Shown piece after piece: positions 33,490 to 43,769 of a DNA stretch of 64,000 bases. Both the position numbers and the translations under genes were made by a program. The notes under the pieces are model-generated. The model was given only the letters and a program-made list of their open reading frames with translations. It was not told the DNA's origin and searched no databases. Numbering within the stretch: position 1 is the stretch's first letter; each line of letters begins with the position of its first letter. Source of the stretch: Pyrenochaeta sp. MPI-SDFR-AT-0127. Taxonomy: Eukaryota; Ascomycota; Dothideomycetes; Pleosporales; Cucurbitariaceae. The DNA lies in assembly GCA_020747015.1 (NCBI GenBank), contig JAGTJM010000044.1, forward strand, positions 203,082 to 267,081, read 5' to 3'.

Positions 33490-34256
33490 CTACTTCGGCG
33501 GGGCGTCTTTGGACACCTGTTGCTGTCCCGCGTGCAGGCCCGTGTAGTAGCCGGCATAATACCAAGACATCATCATGTTCTTGAGGTTCTCGTCGTGCAC
33601 TGTCAAAAGTCAGATTGTTTCCAATGTCAATGTTTCCCCATGCAAAGCCGGGAGCAACGCCTGTCACAGCGAACACGTACCTGTTCCGAGAATAGCCTGG
33701 GGCATCGAGGCGGCAAAACCCCCATCATGCACAGCTGGAGCTTCTGCTGTGACTGGCTGGCCCTGTCCTTGCTGCTCGGAAGACTTTGGTTCCTATCTTC
33801 AGTCAGACAGGGGTTGCTATGGTGCATTTTGCATGTACTGTCTTACCGGCCACTGGGTCTCAACTTGATGGAGACGATTGAGGTCATTGGGCTTGGAGTT
33901 TGACACGGAGATATCTTGCTCGTCTGCATCTCCATTGATTTCAGCTGGATCTGCACTTGTCTCCGCTTCTTCCATCAAGTCTTGATGGTCCCTAACATTG
34001 GTCAACAACGACGCCATCACAGAGTCACCACGTCTACTTACCCTCGTAGTTCTCTGAGTTCCTCCTCCGTCAGGGCATCCTCCAGTTTCATACCTGACTT
34101 ATGGATGCTATGGTACTTCTACTCGCGTGTCAGCTAGAACAAGAACATCAAACAATCGAGACGTACCTTGTACTCGGTAACTGCATCATTCCATGAGTCG
34201 ATCAACAAGGAATCGTCCCAGGCGTTCTCGTCGTTCATGTCAATGCCGGACGCCAT
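33490..34256 (-). CDS. smn1: SMN (survival motor neuron) homologue, Tudor-less fungal type
   Basis: Five exons: 34167-34256, 34042-34118, 33847-33991, 33681-33792, 33490-33599; 177 aa. In the family SMN nucleates the complex that loads Sm proteins onto spliceosomal snRNAs. The N-terminus (NAWDDSLLIDSWNDAVTEYK followed by KYHSIH) matches the Gemin2-binding helix, and the C-terminus carries the YG-box oligomerisation motif MSWYYAGYYTGLHAG. The middle is acidic and Gln-rich, and no Tudor domain is present, as in fission yeast Smn1. All splice junctions preserve the frame with standard GTA donors. It is divergently arranged with NOP15, with 402 bp between start codons. Another use of the middle exons cannot be excluded, but both diagnostic ends are clear. 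Confidence 0.88.
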
Positions 34257-34658
34257 ATGATGCAACCTGAGCCACGAGACCCAAGCAGACTGCGGCAAAG
34301 TACTCGTGGATGGCTGGTCACGATTTCAAGTCGAGAGGTTTTGGTAGGCAGCGGCGAGCTGATCAAGTTTTCGATGCCAAGAAGCTGCGATGGTCGCTGC
34401 CTGTGATTGTGCCCCTAAGTATTATTCTGTGGATGGATTGAGCGTCCGGGTTTTATATTGAGCGCAAGACAAATTGTAGTCTGGCTTCTCTGGCTGCGCG
34501 TCTGCCATCAATCATACTCACGGATGATAGCTTGGCAAGCGTTCATTAGCGCTTCTTGCTCGAAAAAAGTCACTGGCCCGAGCTCCTTTCACCAGAACTT
34601 TTCTCCCCACAACACGAATTGCGACTTGACAGCGCAACAGTACAAAAAAGCAGTTATA
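34257..34658. promoter_or_regulatory. Shared divergent promoter of SMN and NOP15
   Basis: 402 bp between the two start codons with no other gene; both genes serve RNP biogenesis, so co-regulation is plausible (inference). No specific site was identified. Confidence 0.4.
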
Positions 34659-36381
34659 ATGGCTGTTGAAGACACAAAAGGCAAGAAGCGCAAAGGTAAG
34701 CTTTTGCACTTTTCAACAGGCGATTCCATCCCACTAAGTTCTACCTACAGGCGCGCCAGACGCTGCGCCCAAAGCGAAGAAGCCCAGAAAGTCGGACGAC
34801 ACCTCCACCGCCACAAAGCCCTCAAAGTCTCCCAAAGCCGCTCCCGCAGTGCCTGCGTCTACAGAACCAAAGGCCGCCAAAGGAAAGTCTGCGCGCAAGC
34901 AGGCAGCAGACTTGTTCGACAACGAGGAAGCTTCTGCTCCCGAGCCCTCCAAACCCGCCAAGGGCAAGAAGGCGAAGGCTGCTCCTGAGGCCAATGGCGA
35001 TGCCACTGATTCCATAGTCCCTGAAGCAGCCGCGCCAAAAGTGCAAGACAAGGCCAAGAAGCAGGGCAAGAAGGCGAAGGTCGTAGAGGCAGAGGATAAA
35101 CCAGCCACCGAAGCCCCAAAGGCAGATGCCAAAAAGTCGAAGAAATCCAAGCAAGCTGACGCCGAGCCTGCTGCAGACGCCACCACGGCTGTAGCTAAGG
35201 TAGAAGCTACAAGTAAAAAGTCAAAGAAGGCAAAGGGCGGCAAGACACAGGAGGAGCAAGATGAAGAGCCCACTCAAGTAACACCCGAGTCCAATGAAGT
35301 GGATGGGGATGTCGAGGAGGACGATCAGACTGCGGCTCTACTTGCTGGCTTTGAGAGTGATGGCGACTCAGAGGACCCCGACGAGGACTTGAACTTCGAT
35401 GAGGATGTCAATGTCCCAGCACTCACAAAGAAGCAAAGGAAAGATCTCGAAAAGGCAGAGAAGTTACCCAAGTCTAACGAGCCTGGGGTTATCTACGTTG
35501 GGTACGTACACACTGTTCAAGCTATGCTATAATCTAATGCTAACGCCCTGGCCAGCCGTGTGCCTCGCGGTTTCTTCGAAGCCCAGATGAAGAAGTACTT
35601 CTCGCAGTTTGGCAAAGTCAACCGCCTCCGCCTCTCACGCAATAAAAAGACCGGTGCCTCCAAACATTACGCGTTCGTGGAATTTGCCTCCACCGAAGTT
35701 GCAGACATCGTCGCCCGAACCATGGATAACTACCTGATGTTTGGCCACATTCTCAAGTGCAAGCTCATTCCCGCCGAGTCGGTACATCCTGATCTCTTCA
35801 AGGGTGCCGGTCAGCGCTTCAAGGTCGACCCTCGAAACAAAAAGGCTGGCCTGGAGATGGAGCGTGGTGTCGACCGAGCGCAATGGGAGAAGCGTGTCAC
35901 CAACGAGAACAAAAGGAGAGTCGGACGAAACAAGCAATTGAAGGTAGATTTCGGCTACGAATACACTGCCCCTGGGCTCAAGGCTGTTAAGGATGTTTCC
36001 AAGCAAACCCCCGCCGTAGAGGACAAGGAGCCACAACAGCTTTTGACTGAAGCGCCAGCCGATGAGACTCCGGTTACGGAGCTCCCCAAAGCCAAGAAGG
36101 GCAAGAAAATCGCAAAGGGAAAGGTAGCAGAGGAGGCCAACGGTGCGACAGACACAGTTCCTGAGAAAGTCGAACCTGCTGCAGCCAAGAAAAGCAACAA
36201 GAAGCGCAAATCCGATGTCACAGTCGAGGCTACCAATGCGACTGAAGATACGGCTGCCACTGAGCCCTTGCCGAAGACTAAGAAGTCAAAGAAGGAGAGC
36301 AACCTTGACAGTGTTGCCGAGAACGTGGTGGAAAAGAGTACCGCTGCTAAGCCGAAGAAAGCAAAGAAAGCGAAGGCTTGA
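34659..36381 (+). CDS. NOP15: NOP15/NIFK-like nucleolar RRM protein
   Basis: Three exons: 34659-34695, 34751-35501, 35556-36381; 537 aa. A Lys/Ala/Pro-rich, low-complexity N-terminal half (repeated KKSKKAK and KGKK tracts, likely nucleolar targeting) and an acidic stretch (about residues 205-240) precede one RRM from about residue 258: VIYVGRVPRGFFE (RNP2), then KHYAFVEFAS (RNP1). After it comes the family-specific segment ILKCKLIPAESVHPDLFKG and RWEKR-like basic residues. The tail is again Lys/Ala-rich. Yeast Nop15 (220 aa) binds pre-60S rRNA and is needed for ITS2 processing; the filamentous forms are longer through these low-complexity extensions. The second intron splits the Gly codon of YVG|R. 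Confidence 0.92.
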
Positions 36382-37096
36382 AGATTATTGGCCTAATCAT
36401 AACATGCATGCGCAACGCAACTCCTGCCGTCAAAGTCCTCTCACATGGTTTTGGTTGATCATGTTTGGCTCACGCTCTTCACGACCACAGTTTTACTTCG
36501 AAGCTTAAGTCATAGTGCGACGGACGATAGGATTTAGTTGTATGTTTATATTGCATAGCGGGTGTGGCTGCTCACGTCTTCCATCAATCCAAGTTGAGCG
36601 TTTACCCAGCTTACTACATGTTTTCCTATATGACAGCACGTGCAGGTAGTGCAGATATCACGTCGTAGGGCATTATTAATGTGATGCATTTGATCAAATG
36701 TTCCTCACTATCATTGCCGTCTAGTTCGACCTCGCGAGAAGATCACCCAATCACTGACTCGATGTAGGAATGTCAAAAACCTTAGAGCTTCCCCGCCCTC
36801 CTTTTCCGAGGGTATAGCTGATATCAGCTAACGCCCTGATACAACAAATGCCTTCTAGATTTTACACAAGCGGGTGCCTCAAAACTCTACGCAGTAAAGC
36901 GGGGTTAGAACGTTGTATAAAGGCCATTAGCATTCCGTGAGCATGGTTGAAAGAAGGCCCTTTTTGAGCCAACACTGCATCACCAAAAGCGACAACACCA
37001 AGCTGATTTATAAATATTGACTGTGCCCATCCTCCATTTCCATCCAAATCCAGCCAAACAACCAATCCTTCACTTTATCATCCTCTCTTGAAAAAC
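36382..37096. other. Intergenic stretch upstream of the cupin gene
   Basis: No gene seen. It contains a CACGTG core at about 36640 (GCACGTGC) and a TATA-like box (listed separately). Confidence 0.5.
37009..37016 (+). promoter_or_regulatory. TATA-like box (TATAAATA) of the cupin gene
   Basis: TATAAATA lies 81 bp before the chosen ATG at 37097, a normal distance for a fungal TATA element. Confidence 0.4.
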
Positions 37097-37786
37097 ATGG
37101 CAGAAAGAGACTCCCGCCTCCAAGGCGGCTTGGTCGACTCCGTCTCCACCCTGCCCCCTAACAAACGCTACATCCTGACACACGACAAAACCGGGAAAAG
37201 CGTCATCCACTCCTCACCACCTCAGCTATATTACGGCGGGCCCAGCCTCGGCGGCGTAGCACGGTCCTACTCTACGCCGACGGTCCCCGCCCGTCTCAAA
37301 AATGATGAGGACATTGATGCATATCTCGCCCAAGACGGGCCGACGAGCTACGCCGCCAGGGAAATCGTCGTCGCCACAAAGCAAGGGTCGAATCTTCTGG
37401 TGGTGGATTTGGGCCCGGGCAAAATGAGTCAGATGCATCGTACCGTCTCGATTGATTATTCCATCTGCACGAATGGACATGTGCGTATGGAGCTTGATAA
37501 TGGAGAGTTCATTGACTTGTATCCCGGTGTAAGTATACAGATTATCTCCTACTCTTTGAGAGCGAGAGGAAAGCAAGGGCTACGTTTACTGACGAGTGTG
37601 TAGGACCATGTAATCCAGCGAGGCACTAATCATAAATGGTATAATGGAAGCCAAACAGAACCGGCGAGGTTTGTGGCCGTGACGCTGCCGTGCGAGCCTT
37701 TTGAGATTCCCGGGACGGGCAAGATGCTTGCCGAGGAGCATGTTGCGGGAAGCGAGGCAGAGGATTGGAATGTTAGTAAGTTGTAG
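37097..37786 (+). CDS. Cupin-domain protein, unknown substrate
   Basis: Two exons, 37097-37528 and 37604-37786; 204 aa. A single cupin fold is seen: LLVVDLGPGKMSQMHRTVSIDYSI (first motif, split here to note M-x-HRT and SIDY) and PGDHVIQRGTNHKWYN (second motif with QRGT-x-H-x-W). These match the 'cupin_2' proteins of ascomycetes with the MHRT/SIDY/QRGTxHxW pattern. Metal ligands would be the two His. The reaction is unknown. An ATG three codons upstream (37088) is in frame and possible; 37097 has the better context. The intron falls exactly between PG and DHV, within the cupin core, and splicing restores the domain. Confidence 0.85.
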
Positions 37787-38186
37787 CAATGCCAGCATGA
37801 TGAGTTATGATAATACAATTGTTGTAAAATGATCAAAAGGGTGCGAATTGAAGCCCACAATCGCGAATCAGCTGTTAGTTCAAGCAACAGACGAGACTAG
37901 CAAAGGTACCGGTAACAGTGAAGTAGAAGAGGAATTAAGTGGTAACAATCATTTCACGCTAATTCAGATTCTACAACCGTCCATGATCACATGCCAGCCT
38001 TTTCACCGATGAGTCCAATTACAGTCCAGTAGCAGAGCCCAAGTCTCCATTCGTGTCCATTCAGATCTCAGTCGTCGTCTAACACACTCCATGAAGCTCA
38101 ATCATTTTCACACTCTAAGCGTCTCGCTCAGGGGGTTCAGATGTTCATCTACCCCCAAAAGTGTTCTGTTCGACAACATTACATTT
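37787..38186. other. Convergent intergenic region
   Basis: 400 bp between the stops of the cupin gene and SEC23, carrying both 3' ends. Nothing else recognised. Confidence 0.5.
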
Positions 38187-40815
38187 CTAGCTTGTGCCTG
38201 ATACCGCCAGCTTCATGAGATGGTCCATGAATGTCTGCAGACTAACATCGTCTGTGAAGATAGTTTGCGCAGTCTGTGCAACACCGCCATATGAACCTGT
38301 CGTGTGCGTATTGGACGGGTTGAGCTTGGAAAGCAAAAATCGCGCTTGCGAGCCACCGGCATCACAAACGATGAAACGGGGGAGTGGGAAGCGGTCTTGA
38401 ATCAGCTCTTTGGCGTCCTCCTTGGGGGCTTCGAGGAGTGTTGCGAAATTTTCATAGCCTTCTTGCTCCTGGTAACCAGCTTTGCGCCACTCGGCCATGG
38501 TCTCGCCGTGGAAGATGAGGATATGGAAGAAGGTGTCGAGCAGTAGAACAGTCTCAGACTGAATAGACTGTGAGTCAAGAAGCACGGGCTGGCCACCTTC
38601 ATGGTCGAAGCCGTAGCTGTCTAGGGTCGGCTGAATCATGATGAGTGAGTTGCTGACATCCTCATGGTTTAGGATGTGTCGATAGAAAGCAGTCTCATCG
38701 GGCGAGTTGTTAAAAACTTGCAAGAATTGCGAACGTCGAAGATGGAACATGAACTGTGGGTACAAAGTAAAGTTCTTCTCAAGCCTGAATTGATTAGAAT
38801 ATGAGATCTCGACAAGAAGGCGGTCACATACCTGAATGATGACGGATCATCCTTCCTATACTCCGCGAAGCGCGAACATAAGCGGATAAGCATGCGATCA
38901 ACCCATCGCAAGACATCTGGGCCGTCGTCAACCTCAGCCTTGAAGACGGCTATCCTCGACATGAGTACTGCGGCGGCTTCTTGATCGAATGACTGGGCGA
39001 TGGCAGGGTCACCGGACGGACCGCTCAAGTTTCGAGCGACAGTGGTCACTATGTGCCATTAGCGTCTGTGCTCATTCACAATTGACGATTCGCCTACCTC
39101 TGAGGTGGTACTGGCCAGCAGCGTGCTGGTAGTAAGTGAGGAACTGCATCATTCCTTTCTGCGGTCCCGCTTGCATCTGATTCGGACCTCCTTGGCTGGC
39201 GATCTCAAAATAGATACCGTAGGAAGACTCAGGATCGATACCACACATCTTCCATGCACAAGTGTTTCCAATACCACACTCGGTCTCACCCACAGATACT
39301 GACTTCTTATTCAGTGAGACAGCATGTCCAATGAGACCAGTAACCTTGAGCTCCTTGGTAGTAAGGACCTCGAGATTGGCGTTGAATGCCATGAGCAAAT
39401 TATCGTCCGCATCCTTGTTGAAAACGCGCGCGAACGACTGCTTGTACATAGACGAGGTGAAGCTGTCTGTTAAAATCATGTGACCACCGGTGGTGTTCGC
39501 AAGACCTCTCATCTCAAGTAGACCAACTTGATCCAGACATCCGGCAAAAATGTCGACAATATGGCCGTTATTCGAAATGCGTTTTGCCAGGCCTTCGTAA
39601 AACTAAACATGTTAGACTCTTGTTACAGTCGATTGTATTCCTCAAATGACCTACCTTCAGAGCCTTCTTGTAGTATTTAATGTTATCGCGGTCGATATCG
39701 TGATGCGATCGGATCGGCTCACGCAGCTCGGGGCCAACAACCATACCAGGGCCCTCTGTCGCTGGGCCACCGCTGAACAACATAATGCGAGATCCCGTGT
39801 TGAGGAAATTGGTCTCCAAAAGCCCAGCAGCGACGCTCAGCGCGACGCCAGTGCAGCGCAATGGGCGTCTGTCATTCGCGACGGGCCAGGGGTCTCTCTG
39901 CAGCTGCTCGAGAGCATTGGTCAACTGGAATTCGCACTCGGAAACAGGAAGAATGAAGCGAGCGCCGGCTCCGCCAGGAGGCACAACAGGAGGCCGCCCA
40001 GGCTGCTGTGGGACGTTCGCTCGAGGGGCGAGCTGGCCTAGGCCGAGCATTTCTTGGACCTGCTTTGAGGAATAGTCCTTGCTGCCGCGGAAGACGTAGG
40101 ATTTGGCGCACTCGGCGTATCCCAGCTCATGAACCTGTGCCATTGTGCCATATGTAATCAAGCCGACCAGAGCATACTGTGGAAGCAAGCTCAAGCTCAT
40201 GATGATCGAGTCCTTGAGTGCCTTCAAGCTGTCCTCCTCCTGGCAGGTATCCACAACGAACAAGAAAATGGGCGGGGTCTGCACCGGCTGAGGCAGGCGG
40301 TATTCAATGGTTGTGCTGTTCGGGTGCAGCTCGGGGGGTATCTGCTCAGCCGAGATGTCCTTGTAGTGCGGCGGCAAGTTGTTGCGTTGGAGGCAGAAGG
40401 GACATATCCACACGCGGGCGCGCATATCGACCTGGCTAGAGAATTGTCAGCTCCAGCCATGGAGACTGCAGTCGCAGAGCATACCAGAAGGGGTTGAGGA
40501 CGGCCTTGCAGGGCGGCCTGCAAGCTACCGGCGCATATTGGAGCAGTGGAGTGTCCGTCTTCTCCTTCAAAGGTGTATACAGAGCGCCAATAGGAACTAT
40601 ACAGGTCAGATGAAAACAAAACTGTGACAGGCTACAGATGCCTTACCAACAAGCCGCGAAGCTTCCTATACCGAGTCAGCATTTCATCTACATCAACAGT
40701 GCCCAGTTGGTGGCCATACCATGCGCGAGCTGGGGAAAGTGTTCCAGCTGAGGCGAATACCATCTCTGTCTTCAATCTCGCTCCACTGATCCTTCAGTGC
40801 CTCAAAGTCCGCCAT
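38187..40815 (-). CDS. SEC23: SEC23, COPII coat GTPase-activating subunit
   Basis: Seven exons: 40720-40815, 40647-40665, 40485-40596, 39655-40435, 39098-39602, 38832-39048, 38187-38784; 775 aa (yeast Sec23 768). It forms the inner COPII coat with Sec24 and stimulates Sar1 GTP hydrolysis at ER exit sites. Visible in order: N-terminal RDGIRLSWNTFPSSR, a zinc-finger (CRPPC ... CPFC), the trunk/vWA-like domain (FLFVVDTC, YALVGLITYGTM), the beta-sandwich part (GHMILTDSFTSSMYKQSF), the helical domain (VDRMLIRLCSRFAEYRKDDPSSFR) and the gelsolin-like C-terminus (ETVLLLDTFFHILIFHG, PLPRFIVCDAGGSQARFLLSKLNP). Exon 2 is a 19-nt microexon, required to read RMEASRLVVPIG. Both flanking introns are about 50 nt. 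Confidence 0.97.
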
Positions 40816-41361
40816 CTTGTGCTGTTATCTGGGTTGTGGTCCGGGAGGTGGAGGCTCGTCGTGGGACCGAGGGCGCCCACAGTTGGAATTGGCGGGGCGG
40901 TGTAGGGTGTCGCAGTTGGAGCGCCGACGCTGCGGGATGAGGAGTGACAATTAATATAGGCGTGGCCTTGAACCCTCCTTACTCCAGGCTGCAACTGAAG
41001 GCGAAGATGCTACGTTCCCAAAGCTCTCGCGGGTTACTGCTGGGTAGGTGATGCCAGATTGAACATTCTTGGTCGTTATCCCACCAACACCAATCTGGCC
41101 TAGCGCCACCGAAGCTCCGATGTCCCTCAAAACTCTGGATTTTCCTGCCCCTGCTTCTCTTTTCTTCACCACCGCCAGCAACACAAACACTACTTAACGG
41201 CAGACTCGAGATATCTCATGACGAGCCTGTTTTCGCGCTGCGCGTAGAGGAGACCAGGCCCATGGCTGGGCGCCCGATCTGGAAAACTCGTTCCGAGTAT
41301 ACTGATAGATTGGGAATCAGCAGAGGTTACATACTTCCACGTAGCTCATAGATTGAGCGTT

Positions 41362-41470
41362 GTCTGCACATGTGAAGAGCACTGAGCTTCATGTAGATGC
41401 TATTCTTCAAGGGTCGACCGCGTTGCAGAAGACTCAGTACCACCTGAGATGTTGGAGAGCGCGAATAGTC
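41362..41470 (+). repeat. Direct repeat, upstream copy flanking the AA9 gene
   Basis: A core of about 90 bp from 41378 (AGCACTGAGCTTCATGTAGA...) to 41470 (...GCGCGAATAGTC) is repeated in the same orientation at 43344-43433. The copies differ by a few substitutions, mostly C/T, one 5-bp insertion and one short deletion. It ends about 190 bp before the AA9 start codon. Confidence 0.85.
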
Positions 41471-41575
41471 AGGCTGGTGATAGATTAGCCATATGGAACC
41501 GATCGGGTATATTGCATCGCAATACACTAACCCTGCGATATGCCATATTCGTGTTTACATGACTGAGAACCCGGT

Positions 41576-41584
41576 TATATATAA
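41576..41584 (+). promoter_or_regulatory. TATA-like box (TATATATAA) of the AA9 gene
   Basis: Sits 79 bp upstream of the AA9 ATG at 41663. Confidence 0.4.
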
Positions 41585-41662
41585 TGCTGATATGGGTATC
41601 GACTTGTCCATGTTGCCCTTTGCCTTCGTTTCCCACGTTATCAAATCAGTACAGCATTCATC

Positions 41663-42978
41663 ATGACTTTTAGTGCCGCCCTTTTGCTCCCGCTGCTTGC
41701 GAGTCAAGCGTACGCACATACGTTCATTTGGGTATGTTTGATATGCTTCTACTAACGAAATCTGCTCCCTAAGCTCATGTTACCCAGGGTGTCTTCGTCA
41801 ACGGAGTAGATCAAGGCACTTTCAAGGGCATACGTATCCCGGCGTACAACGGCGCACCTGGCAAAGGCGGCTACAATAACTCGCCCGTGAAGGACCTCAG
41901 CTCTATTGATTTGCGATGCAATGTCATGGGTGATGTTCAGGCTCACGATACAATCAAGGTAGCGCCGGGAGACAACTTGACTCTGGATTGGTACGAAGCA
42001 GCACTGATGACCCTACAACACGACAGACTAATATTAGTACATAGGCATCATGATTTCAGAAATGACACGGATGATGTTATTGCGTCAAGCCATCACGGTA
42101 CACTCTTCTCTATTGAGATGGAGCGTATCGTATACTGATGAGAGCGTAGGTCCTTCGCTTGTTTACATCTCACCCGACCCACCAACGGAGAAGTCCTTTA
42201 TTAAGATTTGGCACTCTGGGAAATATGAGAGCAACCCCTTTCCCAAAGCCGGCAAATGGTCTGCCACTTCGGACATCGCAAAGAACTTTGGACACATGAA
42301 TGTTCGCATTCCCAAGGATCTCAAGGCTGGCTAGTAGGTATCTCTGTGGGCTTTCAAGGCTTTGTAGGCAAACAGACTGGAAATTGATACGATTCAACAG
42401 CTATCTTATCCGCGCTGAGATGATCGCCCTTCACGAAGGCGATGTATCGTATAAGGCAAACCCGAGGCGAGGCGCACAATTCTACCCTGACTGCGTACAA
42501 ATTGAAGTCACCGGTGATGGCACTGTCGAACTCCCGGAAGGCGTTTCCTTCCCCGGTGGATACAGCTATGAGGACCCTGGAGTCGTTCACAACGTACGTT
42601 TACTTCCTACTAGAGCTAGCGTTCCACTTTTCAACATTCACTCTTGGCCTTGGTTCAATCGTTGACTGAGTCTAGGTATACTGCTCGACTGAAACCAAGA
42701 AAGCAACAACATCTACCACCCCCTGCGTCACCGACTACATTATTCCCGGCCCCACTGTCTGGTCTGGTGCATGGCCTGAGACTACACCAGTGTCTGTTGG
42801 GCCCGTGAAAGGACTTACTACGGCGACACCATGGTCCACGTGGATTGGTACAAACTCGTTCGTAACAAGTGCGACTTATGTGGATGTGAAGAGCCAAACG
42901 ATTGTGGGAAGTCAGAAGTATACTGCTACTTGGAGCGAGACGTATGTTACGCCGACACCAGGCGCGCCAAGATGGTAG
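41663..42978 (+). CDS. AA9 lytic polysaccharide monooxygenase, secreted
   Basis: Six exons: 41663-41731, 41788-41990, 42045-42097, 42150-42333, 42401-42593, 42676-42978; 334 aa. AA9 enzymes cleave cellulose and related glucans oxidatively with a mononuclear copper. The signal peptide ends at AYA18, leaving His19 as the new N-terminus, the first copper ligand of the histidine brace. The second His is in ASSHHGP (His107 or His108). Second-shell residues fit: His181 in MIALH and Gln196 with axial Tyr198 in AQFYPDC. The catalytic domain ends near VVHNVYC. The last exon adds about 100 residues rich in Thr, Ser, Trp and Val without a CBM1 pattern. Direct repeats flank the gene. Confidence 0.92.
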
Positions 42979-43727
42979 ATGAAGCAGTGTATAAGAATTG
43001 AAAATGAACTAGACCAACAAATGAAGAAGTATTAAGATTGATTTATTGACGCAAACGTACTCAAATAGATATAATTCACCGACGATTCATATTCAATATA
43101 TTCCTAGTCCTTCTCAGAATCATATATGGAGAATTAAGTCCTGGCCTAAAAATGTCTGCTGTTGAAACTTGCATGCCCCAGGCCAAAGGTCAAGATAACA
43201 ATTCGAACAGCGGTTGGATCAGATCCTGTCGGCACTCAAGTCTCTCAAGAGCTGTTTTTCGGTATGGAAGGTGCTAGCGGGAAGCAATACATGCATGTGT
43301 GCTGCCTTCGGTCTGATCCCCCAATAATTATTTGCACATAGCCAGCACTGAGCTTCATGTAGATGTTATTCTTCAAGGTTCGACGGCGTTGCATTGCAGA
43401 AGACTCAGTATCACTTGGAGAGCGCGAATAGTCGAAGATGCTTTCTTATATCTAAGACAGTTTGAATCTAAGATATTTTGAAACTAAGATGTTGTAAAAC
43501 AATTGCCTGAATCAACCCTTGCTCAAGACGAAAACGAGTGGCGGCGAGCAACCCGCCGGTCCACGAAATTGTGGCCCCCAAAGGGACGGACAGCAGCTAA
43601 ACAAATGGTCAATCAACATCATCATCATCATAAGGATCATTATGCCTACAAGCTCCAGCGGGCGCCCTCTGAACCTGATGCTGGCCTAATAGGGTGTCAA
43701 TACCACGCAACCAAACAAAGCATGTGT
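42979..43727. other. Intergenic region between AA9 and zinc-knuckle genes
   Basis: Convergent spacer. It contains the second direct-repeat copy (43330-43433). Otherwise AT-rich, no gene. Confidence 0.5.
43330..43433 (+). repeat. Direct repeat, downstream copy flanking the AA9 gene
   Basis: Same orientation as 41362-41470. The shared core starts at 43344. It lies about 350 bp after the AA9 stop. Confidence 0.85.
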
Positions 43728-43735
43728 TCAAATAC

Positions 43736-43769
<34 letters not shown>

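Larger units (their letters stand above)
40816..41662. other. Divergent promoter region between SEC23 and the AA9 gene
   Basis: No gene supported. It contains one copy of a direct repeat (41362-41470) and a TATA-like box, both listed separately. Confidence 0.5.
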
